A stretch of DNA of 64,000 nucleotides from Rhizobium sp. N324. Its GTDB lineage: Bacteria > Pseudomonadota > Alphaproteobacteria > Rhizobiales > Rhizobiaceae. The notes beneath the pieces were generated by a model. The model ran no database searches. It was not told the origin of the DNA and saw only the letters and a program-made list of their open reading frames with translations. Positions 33,137 through 42,532 of the stretch are shown in pieces. Numbering within the stretch: position 1 is the stretch's first letter; each line of letters begins with the position of its first letter. The position numbers and the translations under genes are program-made. Where the stretch lies: contig NZ_CP013630.1 of NCBI RefSeq assembly GCF_001664485.1, forward strand, positions 1,181,001 through 1,245,000, written 5' to 3'.

Positions 33137-33874
33137 TCACGCTTTTTTGGTTGGTGGAGGCTTCAGCCGGATACGAGGCGGACGGCCTTCGGCGTGATCC
33201 ACCTCGAAGGCATTCGTCTTCTTCACCAGATCGATCAATTTCTTGAACCCGAAAGTCCGTGGATCGAAGTCAGGAGCCAGATTGGTAAGTTGATTTCCAA
33301 CGGCGCCAAGCGGGACCCATCCATCCTCGGTCTCAATCTGCGCGATCATCCTTTTGATGATCGGTGTTGCGGCGCTCGGCGGCTTCAGTGAAGACGCAGC
33401 CTGTACGGCGTTCGCTCCGCTCGATGCCACCGAAGGAGCTAGATTTTCCGTGTAGATAAACCGCCGGCATGCCTGGCGAAAACTCTCCGGTGTCTTCTGT
33501 TCGCCGAAGCCGAAGACGTCGATCCCTTGTTCGCGGATGCGTGAAGCGAGGCGCGTGAAATCGCTATCGGACGACACCAGGCAGAAACCGTCGAAGCGGC
33601 CGCTATGCAGTAGGTCCATCGCTTCGATGACGAGCGTGATGTCGGACGCGTTCTTGCCCGGGGTGTAGGCAAACTGTTGCTGAGGGACTATCGCGTGTCT
33701 TGCGAGGATATCGATCCATGCCTTCGAGCGAGGACTGGCGAAGTCGCCATAGACGCGCCGCACGATCGCTTCACCCATCTTGGCTATTTCCGCGAACAGA
33801 CGGTCGGCGATCTTCGCCGAGGCGTTATCCGCATCGATAAGAACCGCAAGACGTGGCGCGCGTGGTTCAGGCAT
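33137..33874 (-). CDS. NYN-domain nuclease-like protein with C-terminal LOTUS/OST-HTH-type domain
   Basis: The 245-residue protein has an N-terminal NYN (PIN-like) fold with acidic residues DADNAS (residues 14-19), a central SDSDFTRLASRIR and VYGDFAS. These would bind metal for RNA cleavage. Residues ~175-235 (IKRMIAQIETEDGWVPL to FEVDHAEGRPP) match OST-HTH/LOTUS domains that bind RNA. Together they suggest an RNA-processing or decay enzyme. GGGAG upstream supports the ATG. Confidence 0.85.
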   Translation of the reverse strand: MPEPRAPRLAVLIDADNASAKIADRLFAEIAKMGEAIVRRVYGDFASPRSKAWIDILARHAIVPQQQFAYTPGKNASDITLVIEAMDLLHSGRFDGFCLVSSDSDFTRLASRIREQGIDVFGFGEQKTPESFRQACRRFIYTENLAPSVASSGANAVQAASSLKPPSAATPIIKRMIAQIETEDGWVPLGAVGNQLTNLAPDFDPRTFGFKKLIDLVKKTNAFEVDHAEGRPPRIRLKPPPTKKA

Positions 33875-34013
33875 GTCGAAGCTCCCTGGCGATTGATGGG
33901 TCCCAAACTCAAGATGGCCCGTTATTTCAACCAGAAGTTTTCGTCGCGGTCTATAGCGGTGGAAGCACGGTGCTAACGACGATCACCAATCGTCAAAACC
34001 CGCGGTAAAGGAA

Positions 34014-34037
34014 ACGCCAGAGCAAAAACCCTGGCGT
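34014..34037 (-). terminator. Terminator-like hairpin after ABC exporter
   Basis: ACGCCAG and CTGGCGT pair across ten bases just past the exporter stop. On the minus strand the stem is followed by a TTTCCTTT stretch. Confidence 0.5.
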
Positions 34038-34043
34038 CTCCGT

Positions 34044-35834
34044 TCAGGCCACCAGCCCCTTGGTCAGCTCCAGCGCCTGCTGCTCGAACAGCCGGCGGTA
34101 GATGCCGTCGTGGCGGCGGATGAGCGCCTGGTGATTGCCCTCTTCGACGATCTGGCCCTTGTCGAAGACCAGCAGCCGGTCGAGCGCCCGCACCGTCGAC
34201 AGCCGGTGGGCGATGACGAGTGTGGTGCGGCCGTCCATGAGCCGTTCCATCGCCTGCTGGATCTGCACTTCGCTCTCGCTGTCGAGGCTGGATGTCGCCT
34301 CGTCGAGGATCAGGATCGGCGCATCGGCGAGGAAGGCGCGGGCGATGGCGACGCGCTGCCGCTCGCCGCCCGACAGTTTGACGCCGCGTTCTCCCACCAT
34401 CGTCTCATAGCCCTTGGGAAGGCTCAGGATGAAGTCGTGGGCGCTCGCCTGTTTCGCCGCCTGCTCGATCTCGCGCCGCGAGGCGTTCGGCCTGGAATAG
34501 GCGATATTCTCGGCCAGGGTGCGGTGAAACAGGATCGGCTCCTGCTGCACGATGGCGATCTGGCTGCGTAGGCTCGATTGCCTCACTTTGGCGATATCCT
34601 GCCCGTCGATGCGGATCGCGCCCGCATTGACGTCGTAGAGGCGCTGGATGAGCTTGACGAAGGTCGTCTTGCCCGAACCCGAATGCCCGACCAGGCCGAC
34701 ACGTTCGCCCGGCTTGATGGTGACCGAAAAATCCTCGTAGAGCGGGGTGGGATGCGCGCCGTATTGGAAGGTGATGCGGTCGAAGACGATCTCTCCGCTG
34801 CCGATTGCGATCGCTGTGGCGTCCGGCCTGTCTTCGATGCCGAGCGGCATCTTGTCGAGCAGCACCAGCTCTTCCATGTCGTTGACGGCGCGCTGCAGGT
34901 TGCGGATGTCCTGGCCGACATTGCGCAGATAGCCCTGCAGGACGAAGAACATCGCCAGCACGAAAGTGACATCACCAGGCGTCGCCAGCCCCTGCTGCCA
35001 CATGATGAGGCCCGTTCCCAGAATGCCGGCCTGCATCGAGACCATCATGAATCCCTGGATCGTGCCGCTCAACGTGCCGCGCTTCCAGGTCCGCCGCGTG
35101 CGGCTGTCCCAGGTGCCGAGCACGCGGCCGAGCCGCGTCTCTTCGCGGCTTTCGGCGCCGAACGCCTTCACCACCGAGTTGCAGCTGATCGCATCGGCGA
35201 GCGCGCCCCCGAGCTTGGTATCCCAGGCATTGGCAAGCCTTGCCGCCGGCGACACGAAGCCCATGGAAAGCGCCACGGTGACGCCGATATAGACCAGCGA
35301 TCCCAGGCTGACGATCAGCCCCATCACCGGCCAATAGCTGCCGAGCACGATGCCGGCGCCGACCAGCATGACGATCGACGGCAAGAGAGCGACGAGCAGC
35401 AGGTCGTTGAGCGAATCCAGCGCCCACATGCCGCGGGTGATCTTGCGCACCGTCGAGCCGGCAAAGCTGTTGGCGTGCCAGTCGGTGGAGAAGCGCTGCA
35501 CCTTGTGGAAACCGCCATTGGTGACATCCGCCATGGTGCGCAGCGTCAGCCGGATGATGCCGTTGAAGATGAAATAGCGCAGCGCCACGCTGGTGAAGCC
35601 GAGATCCACGACGATGACGAAGGCGCTGAGCGCGCCGTCGGCCGCATTGCCGCCAGCGATGGCATCGACGATCTGGCCTGAAAAGACCGGCACCATGACT
35701 TCGGCGAGCGTGCTTGAGACCACCAGCACGATGATCAGCCCCACCAAACCAGGCCGGTGGCTCCAATGATGAAAGATAAAGCCGAGCACGTTGCGATAGG
35801 CATCGGCGCGGAAATCGAGCTTCTTGCGAGTCAT
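34044..35834 (-). CDS. ABC exporter, fused permease and ATPase
   Basis: The 596-residue protein has six hydrophobic segments in its first ~330 residues and a nucleotide-binding domain. The latter carries Walker A GHSGSGKTT (about 381-389), signature LSGGERQR (~486) and Walker B ILILDEATSS (~505). It would work as a homodimer or heterodimer, driving export from the cytoplasm. The substrate is unknown; lipid, drug or peptide exporters share this build. ATG 35834 (MTRKKLDF) is chosen over a TTG nine bases upstream. Confidence 0.9.
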   Translation of the reverse strand: MTRKKLDFRADAYRNVLGFIFHHWSHRPGLVGLIIVLVVSSTLAEVMVPVFSGQIVDAIAGGNAADGALSAFVIVVDLGFTSVALRYFIFNGIIRLTLRTMADVTNGGFHKVQRFSTDWHANSFAGSTVRKITRGMWALDSLNDLLLVALLPSIVMLVGAGIVLGSYWPVMGLIVSLGSLVYIGVTVALSMGFVSPAARLANAWDTKLGGALADAISCNSVVKAFGAESREETRLGRVLGTWDSRTRRTWKRGTLSGTIQGFMMVSMQAGILGTGLIMWQQGLATPGDVTFVLAMFFVLQGYLRNVGQDIRNLQRAVNDMEELVLLDKMPLGIEDRPDATAIAIGSGEIVFDRITFQYGAHPTPLYEDFSVTIKPGERVGLVGHSGSGKTTFVKLIQRLYDVNAGAIRIDGQDIAKVRQSSLRSQIAIVQQEPILFHRTLAENIAYSRPNASRREIEQAAKQASAHDFILSLPKGYETMVGERGVKLSGGERQRVAIARAFLADAPILILDEATSSLDSESEVQIQQAMERLMDGRTTLVIAHRLSTVRALDRLLVFDKGQIVEEGNHQALIRRHDGIYRRLFEQQALELTKGLVA

Positions 35835-36224
35835 TTGAACCAACCCGGCCGCATATCGTCAGCCGGTCCTCAAAATAAAGAGTTAAATGGCACAGCCCAA
35901 GCAGGAGACGAAATGATCCCGTCAGATCAATCGGGCTATGAAGGAGATGAAAACCGCATGTCGGGCGCGCTTGCGGCGGGCCGCGAATGGAAATGACCTA
36001 ATGTCGGGACATTCCGCACGGGAGGATTTTGGTTTTTGCTGATCGCATGCAACGCCTCCCTTATGTTCGATCTGACGCGGTGAGCCTCTTGTAGCGAAGG
36101 TGATCGCCGTTGCCAACCGGGAAATTGCAACCTGACGGAAAGTGATGCGAAAACGACACAATCCGGAACGTGCAGCTTTGCGCGCCAGCGCGTCTTGCCC
36201 GTCGCTGCGCCGATCGCGGATATG
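35835..36224. other. Intergenic region between divergent exporter and DinB end
   Basis: No convincing gene is visible. Short frames at 35922-36161 lack motifs and ribosome sites. The exporter promoter should lie near 35850-35900, but I cannot define it. Confidence 0.4.
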
Positions 36225-36722
36225 CTAAGCCAGACGCGAAAGATCGGTCGGCTCCGGCTTTGCCCCGGCTGCGGTCAACATCGCGTGGACCTGGCCGCGG
36301 TGGTGGGTCTGGTGGTTGAAAAGTTCGACAGCACATTGCGCCTTTGGCTTCTCGACCCGCGTTGCGCCGTCCCCGGGATACCAGACAAGCACGCCGTCGA
36401 GATCCGCATCGCGCAATCCGGCGGCCCAGTCCTCGATTTCCGCGTTGCGTTGCGATCGCCGGGACTTGAAGTCATCCCACTCCGATGGGCTTGTCAGCGA
36501 GTGGGTGATGTATTCCTCGGGGCGCGCGTTGCCCTTCAATCGCTCCAGGATCAGGCCGTCGGCCCAGTAAAGATGGTTGAGCGTCGCGGCGATCGATTGG
36601 AAGAACGCGCCTCGATCCTTCCAGCGATCGGCATGCGTCAGCCCGTCGGCGGCGGTGACCAGAGAGGTGTTCTGCCAGCTGTTGTAGCGGGCCATGAGTC
36701 GGCAATATCCGGCTGAGATCAT
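36225..36722 (-). CDS. DinB-family metal-dependent protein
   Basis: The 165-residue helical protein has the DinB-like pattern: RYNSWQNTSLV near the start, an ATLNHLYWADGLILERL helix with one His and NHQTHHRGQVHAML with three or more His. These His residues would hold a divalent metal. DinB-superfamily enzymes include thiol transferases; the substrate here is unknown. GGAG upstream supports ATG 36722. Confidence 0.85.
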   Translation of the reverse strand: MISAGYCRLMARYNSWQNTSLVTAADGLTHADRWKDRGAFFQSIAATLNHLYWADGLILERLKGNARPEEYITHSLTSPSEWDDFKSRRSQRNAEIEDWAAGLRDADLDGVLVWYPGDGATRVEKPKAQCAVELFNHQTHHRGQVHAMLTAAGAKPEPTDLSRLA

Positions 36723-36803
36723 TGTCTGGAACTCCGATGTTGGCGATGTTGGGGAGATCGGTGGATGCAGAGAAAACCCGTAGGGGCTGAGGCCGATGGA
36801 ATG

Positions 36804-36832
36804 GATCTAGGCCACCTTCACTGTTCGTCAAG
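36804..36832 (-). promoter_or_regulatory. Candidate sigma-70 promoter of the DinB gene
   Basis: On the minus strand CTTGAC and TAGATC are 17 bases apart, close to the rhizobial housekeeping pattern. It is about 80 bases upstream of the start. Confidence 0.45.
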
Positions 36833-36908
36833 CTTGATTTACATCGTCTGATTGTAAGCGGGTCGCCGCTGGTTATAAGGGCGCTGATAGTTTCGACATT
36901 AGGCGACC

Positions 36909-37205
36909 ATGAAATATAAATTGGCACTTCTAATCCCGATCGCATTTGCTCTCACAGCCTGCGGACACCCCGGGAAACTCAGCCCTCAACAGCGGGAGGC
37001 AATGGTCAAACGACATATGGATCGCTGCCTGGCTGAAGGTGTCCGCGACCAGACCGGTTTGATACGCTGCACGCTTGACAAGATGTGTTGTTCCGCACCG
37101 ACGAAGCAAGCGGAAGACGCCCCTATTTATGAGGCATCGACGGGCAAGATGCTGACAGGCAACGCGGCGATAGCTGCGAGACGGCGCGCTAATCGCCAGA
37201 ATTAA
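36909..37205 (+). CDS. Small lipoprotein with four further cysteines
   Basis: The 98-residue protein has a lipoprotein signal ending in LTAC (Cys18). The mature part contains four more Cys (RCLAEG, RCTLDKMCC) that could form disulfides or bind metal in the periplasm, then a basic tail. AGGCGA lies before the ATG. It is divergent from the DinB gene. Function unknown. Confidence 0.7.
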   Translation: MKYKLALLIPIAFALTACGHPGKLSPQQREAMVKRHMDRCLAEGVRDQTGLIRCTLDKMCCSAPTKQAEDAPIYEASTGKMLTGNAAIAARRRANRQN

Positions 37206-37244
37206 ATTCTCTTTGGGAAATACTGCGCGATACCTGCCCAGAAG

Positions 37245-37350
37245 CTCACCCCACCCTCCGTCCTCCTCGGGCTTGACCGGAGGACCCACGCCGGCCGCCA
37301 CCAGCGGGGCCATGGATCCCAGGCTCAAGGCCTGGGATGACGGAGAGTGA
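37245..37350. repeat. Family B intergenic palindrome, copy 2
   Basis: The ends CTCACCCCACCCTCCGTC and GACGGAGAGTGAGGGTG are inverted. The right hairpin is ATCCCAGGCTCAAGGCCTGG. It separates the convergent lipoprotein and cyclase genes. Confidence 0.8.
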
Positions 37351-37439
37351 GGGTGCGTTTTCGCCAAACTCAGCCGTCAGCCTTGGTCTATCTTGCTGCG
37401 CTCTCATTACACGGCACCGCGTCGTCTCCTCCGCACTTC

Positions 37440-39362
37440 TCATCCTGGCGGCTCGGCTCCGATCTCCCCGACAAGCTCCCATATGTCGACCTTCTCGGCG
37501 CGTCCCTTGACCGGGGCGAGGCCGAAGGGGCGGAAGGTGAAGCGGTCGGGGACGGCGTTGCGGGTGGCGGCGCTGACCAGGATCGATGTGTTGAGGTCCT
37601 TGTTCATGCCTTCGAGCCGCGACGCGACATTGATCGTATCGCCCATGGCCGTGTACTGCTGACGCGAAATCGCGCCGAAGCTGCCGACGACGGCCGGGCC
37701 GGTGTGCAGCCCAAATCGCGTCAGGAGTTCCGGGCGGCCATTTTTGCGATTGGCTTCATTCAAGCCGTCGATCGCCGCTTTCATGGCGAGCGCACAGCGA
37801 CAGCCGTGTTCGGCATGTCTGCTATCGTCAACCGGGGCGTTCCACATGACGAAAATGGAATCGCCGAGATATTGCACGACCGTGCCGCCATTGCGCTCGG
37901 CGATGGTGTTCAGCAGTTCGAAATAGGCAGAAAGCGTGTCGACCACCTCCTCGGGCGAATGTTGTTCGGAGATGGTCGTGAAGTCCTTGATGTCGGTGAA
38001 CAGCACGGTCACTTCCTGCCGCTTCGCTCCGACGATCGTCGTCTCGGGATCGACGATCTGCCGGACCACTTCACGCGGGACATAAAGCGCAAACTGACCG
38101 ATGGCATGACGGCTGGCCGAAAGCGCGCTGGCCAGCGTGTTGATCTCGCTGATCCAGGAGTGGGACATCGGTTTGTCGCCGACCTCCAGATCGCCGATCC
38201 GGCGCGCCTCGTCCGCCAGCCGATAGAGCGAGCGGCTGACCATGCGCGACAGCATCACCGAGGCGGCGACGCCGGCGAGCAGGAAAGCGCCGGCCATGAA
38301 CAGATTGCGCCGGAGCAGCCGATTGGCCTCGACCACCAGATCCGCCAGCGGCACGACGATGGCGGCCACACTTCCTTCGAACAGGCCGGAGACGCTGACC
38401 GGGGCGATCTGCACCAGATGGGTTTCGCCATCGAAATCGACCCGCGCCAGGCCGCCGCCGGCAAAGGCCGGATCCTGTCTCAGCCGCGCCACGGTTTCGA
38501 GGCTCGGGTCGAAACGGTTTGCCGTCGCGCCGAAGGCGCCTGATGTTCTCGACCACAAGCCGATGATCCTGCTCATGATATCAGGGTCGGAATGGGCGAC
38601 GAGGTTGCCGCCGGCATCGATGATGTAGGCCCGCGCCCGCGGCGAGATCTCCCCTGCGTCGAGCAGCCGGCTGACGGTCTGCAGGTGAATGTTGATGCCG
38701 AGCACCACCTTTCCGTCGTCCCGCATCGGGGCGGCGATCGTCAGCGTCGGAACATGCAGCGTTCCGGTGATATAGGGTCCGACGGACACCGGCACGCCGT
38801 CTTGAATGACGGCTTGATACCAGGGGCGCTGCCGCGGATCGAAGGAGGTATCCTCGACATTCCGCTCCGCGATCACCGCGGCATCCTTGTCGAGAAAGGC
38901 CAGCGTCGAGATGGTGTCGGCCGCGTTTCTGCGTGCGATCATTCTGATCGCGAAGGCCGCATCATCGGGTGCGGCAAGCGTCTGGCGAACGTCGCGCCGG
39001 GCCGTGTTGATCACCTGCAGGTAGGAGCCGTCGGGATAGCCGGCGTAAACGCTGGTGGCGTTGGGGACGTTTCGCAGAACCTCCTGAAGGAACTGCTGTT
39101 TTGCCTTGATGTCCCGAGGCGGCGGGGACACCAGCTGCGGCAGGGTGGATGCCAGCGCCACGGCCTCGGTGCCGCTTTGCAGCGTATTGCGGTATCCCTC
39201 GATCAGCCGCAAGCTCATGGCGCGCATCTGCTGCGCGCCGGCACTGACCGCAGCATCGCTCCCGCGGCTGAACGCCATCCAGATGATCGGCGCCGATGTG
39301 CACAGCAGCGACGCGACGACCAGGACGCCGAGATGCAGTCTGAGCGGTTTGGACCAGCGCAC
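37440..39362 (-). CDS. Class III adenylate/guanylate cyclase with periplasmic sensor
   Basis: The 640-residue protein has an N-terminal transmembrane helix (about residues 10-30), a large periplasmic region with PYITGTLHVPTLTIAAPMRD typical of dCache sensors, a second helix (~355-375), a HAMP-like linker and a C-terminal class III cyclase domain. That domain shows metal-binding FTDIKDFT (~449) and DSIFVMWNAP, plus MGDTINVASRLEG. It would make cAMP or cGMP in response to a periplasmic ligand. GTG 39362 has GGGGGA upstream; an ATG at 39422 is the longer alternative. Confidence 0.88.
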   Translation of the reverse strand: MRWSKPLRLHLGVLVVASLLCTSAPIIWMAFSRGSDAAVSAGAQQMRAMSLRLIEGYRNTLQSGTEAVALASTLPQLVSPPPRDIKAKQQFLQEVLRNVPNATSVYAGYPDGSYLQVINTARRDVRQTLAAPDDAAFAIRMIARRNAADTISTLAFLDKDAAVIAERNVEDTSFDPRQRPWYQAVIQDGVPVSVGPYITGTLHVPTLTIAAPMRDDGKVVLGINIHLQTVSRLLDAGEISPRARAYIIDAGGNLVAHSDPDIMSRIIGLWSRTSGAFGATANRFDPSLETVARLRQDPAFAGGGLARVDFDGETHLVQIAPVSVSGLFEGSVAAIVVPLADLVVEANRLLRRNLFMAGAFLLAGVAASVMLSRMVSRSLYRLADEARRIGDLEVGDKPMSHSWISEINTLASALSASRHAIGQFALYVPREVVRQIVDPETTIVGAKRQEVTVLFTDIKDFTTISEQHSPEEVVDTLSAYFELLNTIAERNGGTVVQYLGDSIFVMWNAPVDDSRHAEHGCRCALAMKAAIDGLNEANRKNGRPELLTRFGLHTGPAVVGSFGAISRQQYTAMGDTINVASRLEGMNKDLNTSILVSAATRNAVPDRFTFRPFGLAPVKGRAEKVDIWELVGEIGAEPPG

Positions 39363-39569
39363 GCGATTTCCCCCGAAATGCGAACACGTCTCAGCAGATA
39401 TAGCGCAAGCTCTGTCCGGCATGCGCTAGCCAACGATGCCAGCTAACCGCTTTTTGAAGGCTTGCACAAGCTGGTGATATCAGCGCTCGCGCCCTGGGAA
39501 TTTGGCTGTTGCTGCGCGATGTAGGGGGTAATGGAGGCTGAGCGACGAACGTCGCTGAGTTTGCCACTG

Positions 39570-39632
39570 CTCACCTCACCCTCCGTCCTCTTCGGGCTTG
39601 ACCCGAGGATCCACGCCGTCTCCACCAGCGGA
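39570..39632. repeat. Left half of family B repeat
   Basis: CTCACCCTCCGTCCTCTTCG followed by GGGCTTGACCCGAGGATCCA matches the left part only. The right part is missing, so the element was cut in the middle. Confidence 0.65.
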
Positions 39633-39648
39633 TGCTGAAACGACGAAT

Positions 39649-40347
39649 TCATTGTTCGGGAACGAGGCCATCGAGCAGGAAGTCGAGGCCTTTGCTGAAG
39701 GCGCCGTCCCAGTCATTGTCGAGCAGCAGCCGGGAGCGTTCGATGGTGGGGTAGTGTTGGCTGAGAGCCGTCAGGCGCTGCTGCGCGGCGGCTCTGTCCT
39801 CGTCCGAGAGCTCGAAGCTCGCCCGGGTGGTGGTGGCGCCGATCACGTAATTCCAGAGCGACCAGATCGCGACGTTCAGATCGGCATCGGCGACACCGGC
39901 TCTCGACAGGGTGCTGCTCAGCAGTTCCAGGCGCGCAAGGATGTTCGGGCCGAGCGCCCGGCGGGGCAGGAGCGATGCCGACCAGGGATGGCGCAGCATG
40001 GCGGCGCGCCAGTCTTTGAGCAGATGAACGACTTTCCCGCGCCAGTCTTCCGACGCATCGACTGGCGCCGGGCCGCGATAGGCGAGCACCGTGTCGAGCG
40101 CCAGGTCGAAGACCTCCTCCTTGTTGCCGACGTGCCAATAGAGGCTCATCGCGCCGGCGCCGAGGCGATCGGCCAGCCGGCGCATCTTCAAACCGTCGAG
40201 CCCATCGGCATCCAGCAGTTCGATGGCGGTCGCCACGATCCGTTCCAGCGACAGGGGCTGTTCGCTGCGCGGCTCCGGCCCGGACGGGGGCGACGGAGCT
40301 TTCCGTTGAGGCCGCGTGTTCCCGGCGCCGCTGCGTTTGGCTGCCAT
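39649..40347 (-). CDS. TetR-family repressor
   Basis: The 232-residue protein has a proline-rich N-terminal extension and a TetR helix-turn-helix at residues ~33-80: IVATAIELLDADGLDGLKM and GAGAMSLYWHVGNKEEVF. The C-terminal half is helical and matches the TetR_C pattern. It is divergent from the RidA gene, with a large inverted repeat between them, so it probably represses both. TAGGGA lies before the ATG. Confidence 0.88.
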   Translation of the reverse strand: MAAKRSGAGNTRPQRKAPSPPSGPEPRSEQPLSLERIVATAIELLDADGLDGLKMRRLADRLGAGAMSLYWHVGNKEEVFDLALDTVLAYRGPAPVDASEDWRGKVVHLLKDWRAAMLRHPWSASLLPRRALGPNILARLELLSSTLSRAGVADADLNVAIWSLWNYVIGATTTRASFELSDEDRAAAQQRLTALSQHYPTIERSRLLLDNDWDGAFSKGLDFLLDGLVPEQ

Positions 40348-40412
40348 CCGTTTTCCCTACTGATCAGATTGTCGATTTAAGCCGACAATGCGGCGAATGT
40401 CGATGCTGACGG

Positions 40413-40464
40413 ATTGACTCGTACGCTGTACGATGCAAGTTAATCGTACGATGTACGAGTCAAT
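40413..40464. promoter_or_regulatory. Operator between tetR-type gene and ridA-type gene
   Basis: A 52-base dyad starts ATTGACTCGTAC and ends GTACGAGTCAAT. Inside are two smaller palindromic cores, CGTACGCTGTACG and CGTACGATGTACG. Two TetR dimers could bind. The TTGACT at its left edge may be the -35 box for the RidA gene. Confidence 0.75.
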
Positions 40465-40543
40465 CACATAGGCGACAAACCGACGTTCAATCCTGCCGGC
40501 TGCGGGGAGGTGGCCCGCAGTCCTCAACGCTCAAGAGAAAATC

Positions 40544-41032
40544 ATGTCACACGCAATCACACATCTGCTCATCGGAGGGCTCATCTTCATGACCATTGGA
40601 ATTCCTGCGAAAACTGCCGCCAGCGAGGCCAATCTCAAGCTGACCATCGTCAATCCGAAAAACCTCTACGATCCCTCGCCGAATGGCTACAGCACGGCGG
40701 TGATCGTGCCGAGGGAAGGCCGGCTGGCCTATATCTCCGGGCAGGGCGGCCAGGACAGCACCGGCGCTTTGTCGCCCGACTTCGCCGTTCAGGTGAAGCA
40801 GGCCTACGCCAATCTGCGCAGCGCCCTCGACGCGCTTGGCGCCAGGCCCGATCAGGTCGCCAAGCTGACGGTCTTCGTGGTCGATCACGATATGTCCAAG
40901 CTTCAGGTGTTGACAGAGAACGTCAAGGAAATGTTCGGCGCAGCCCTGCCGGCGCAGACCTTGATTCCCGTTCCCAAGCTGGCGATCGACCCCATGCTCT
41001 TCGAGGTCGAAGCCGTCGTCCTTTTGGACTAG
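40544..41032 (+). CDS. Exported RidA/YjgF-family protein
   Basis: The 162-residue protein matches the RidA family in its last ~125 residues: ISGQGGQD, AYANLRSALDALGARPDQV, KLTVFVVDHDM and PAQTLIPVPKLA. RidA proteins hydrolyse reactive enamine/imine intermediates. The first ~27 residues (LLIGGLIFMTIGIPAKTAAS) look like a signal peptide, so it may act in the periplasm. A start at 40589 with GGAGGG upstream would make a shorter form. The TetR gene diverges from it. Confidence 0.85.
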   Translation: MSHAITHLLIGGLIFMTIGIPAKTAASEANLKLTIVNPKNLYDPSPNGYSTAVIVPREGRLAYISGQGGQDSTGALSPDFAVQVKQAYANLRSALDALGARPDQVAKLTVFVVDHDMSKLQVLTENVKEMFGAALPAQTLIPVPKLAIDPMLFEVEAVVLLD

Positions 41033-41072
41033 CGGTGGTTGGAATTGCGGGCGGCGGCAGCGCCGTCCGTCA

Positions 41073-41125
41073 ACCCAGAAGGCGACCGGGAACGGGATCA
41101 ACATCGGATGGATCGGGTGGCCGAA
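41073..41125 (-). pseudogene. Fragment of a DUF2231 gene
   Basis: On the minus strand about 50 bases encode FGHPIHPMLIPFPVAFW, the signature of DUF2231 proteins, and match the gene at 30989-31450. The frame is not continued on either side. Confidence 0.7.
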
Positions 41126-41204
41126 GGCGCTGCCGGGAAGTCGGCAAGCAGAAATTGCTCTCCGTAAGACAGATGCGCCTTACACCCTATTCATCTCGGG
41201 CGCA

Positions 41205-42518
41205 CTATTCATCCCGGAAGGCTCGGTTGATCTGGTCTGTGAGCGGTTTGATCAAATAGGACAGCGCGGTACGCTCGCTGGTCCGGATGAAGGCCTCGGC
41301 CGGCATGCCCGGCAGCAGCGTCAGACCATCCAGCTTCTTCAGTTCTTCAGGCGCCACGGCTATACGCACGAGGTAGTAGGAAAGCCCGGTGCGCTGGTCG
41401 GTGGTGAGGTCGGCGGCGACGAGGCTTACATGGCCATTCAGCTCCGGCGTGGTGCGCTGGTTGAAAGCCGACATGCGCAGCACCGCCCTCTGGCCGATCT
41501 GGAGTTGATCGATGTCCTTCGGCGCGATCCGCACCTCCAGCGCCAGCTTGTCATTTTCCGGCACGACCAGCATGATCGGATCGGCGGGCGTCAGGACGCC
41601 GCCGATCGTATGCGCTTGGAGCGAATGGACGATGCCGGACTGCGGAGCGACGATGTCGGTGCGCTTCAGCTCGTCCTCGGCGGCAATCTTGCGCTCGACA
41701 TACTCGCCGATCTGCGCCTGCGTATCGCGCAGTTCCCGTCCGACCTCGGCCTTCAGATCCTGATCGACCTGGAGAATCTGGAGGTTCGTCTCGGTGATGC
41801 GGCCGGCAGCCTGCGCCTCAGCGGCGATCTGCTCGCCGCGGTCACCGCCGAAGGTGGCGCGCTGGGTCTTGAGGCTGTTGAGCCGCTGGTCCGACACCGC
41901 ACCCTGCACCCGCAGGGAGGTGAGGGAGGCGATTTCCTTGTCGAGCACCTCGATGCCCTCGGTATAGGCGATCTCCTGCGCCTTCACGCCCTCGATCTCG
42001 TGCTGGTACTGAAGAATGCGTTCGCGCAGTTGCGCTGTCTTGCTTCGCAGCGCCTCGCGGCGGATGGTGAAGAGCCGTTCCTCTCCGCGCAGGATCGCGG
42101 CGATTTCGGGATCGTCGCGCCGGGTCAGCAGGCTGTCAGGGAACATGATCGCCGGCAGGTCGTCGCGTTCGGCCTCGAGCCGCGCGAAGCGCGCCTGGAA
42201 TTCATCCAGCCGTCGCGTGACGATCGCCAGATTGGCGCGCGTCGCCGTGGCGTCGAGCCTGAGCACCACGTCGCCGGCTTTTACCTCCGAGCCCTCGTGA
42301 ACCAGGATTTCGCCGACCACGCCGCCGGTTGGATGCTGAACCTTCTTCACATAGGAGTCGACCACGAAGCTCCCGGGCGCCACCACGGCTCCGGCGAGGT
42401 TCGTCGTCGATGCCCAGCCGCCAACGCCGACGACAAGGCCGCCACACATCACGAGGGTGCCGAGCAAGTGCCGGCGAATGGAAGCGGAAAGGCCGCCGTC
42501 CCTGTCAATCCCGGTCAT
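41205..42518 (-). CDS. HlyD-family membrane fusion protein of type I secretion (PrsE-like)
   Basis: The 437-residue protein has one N-terminal transmembrane helix (about residues 18-42), a lipoyl-like segment (GGVVGEILVHEGSEVKAGDV), a long periplasmic coiled coil (~105-285) and a C-terminal barrel region. It would bridge the inner-membrane ABC protein to a TolC-type channel, which is not encoded here. It starts 14 bases after the ABC gene with GGAG upstream, so the two are cotranscribed. PrsE of Rhizobium leguminosarum is the closest type. Confidence 0.88.
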   Translation of the reverse strand: MTGIDRDGGLSASIRRHLLGTLVMCGGLVVGVGGWASTTNLAGAVVAPGSFVVDSYVKKVQHPTGGVVGEILVHEGSEVKAGDVVLRLDATATRANLAIVTRRLDEFQARFARLEAERDDLPAIMFPDSLLTRRDDPEIAAILRGEERLFTIRREALRSKTAQLRERILQYQHEIEGVKAQEIAYTEGIEVLDKEIASLTSLRVQGAVSDQRLNSLKTQRATFGGDRGEQIAAEAQAAGRITETNLQILQVDQDLKAEVGRELRDTQAQIGEYVERKIAAEDELKRTDIVAPQSGIVHSLQAHTIGGVLTPADPIMLVVPENDKLALEVRIAPKDIDQLQIGQRAVLRMSAFNQRTTPELNGHVSLVAADLTTDQRTGLSYYLVRIAVAPEELKKLDGLTLLPGMPAEAFIRTSERTALSYLIKPLTDQINRAFRDE

Positions 42519-42532
42519 GGATCACTCCATCG

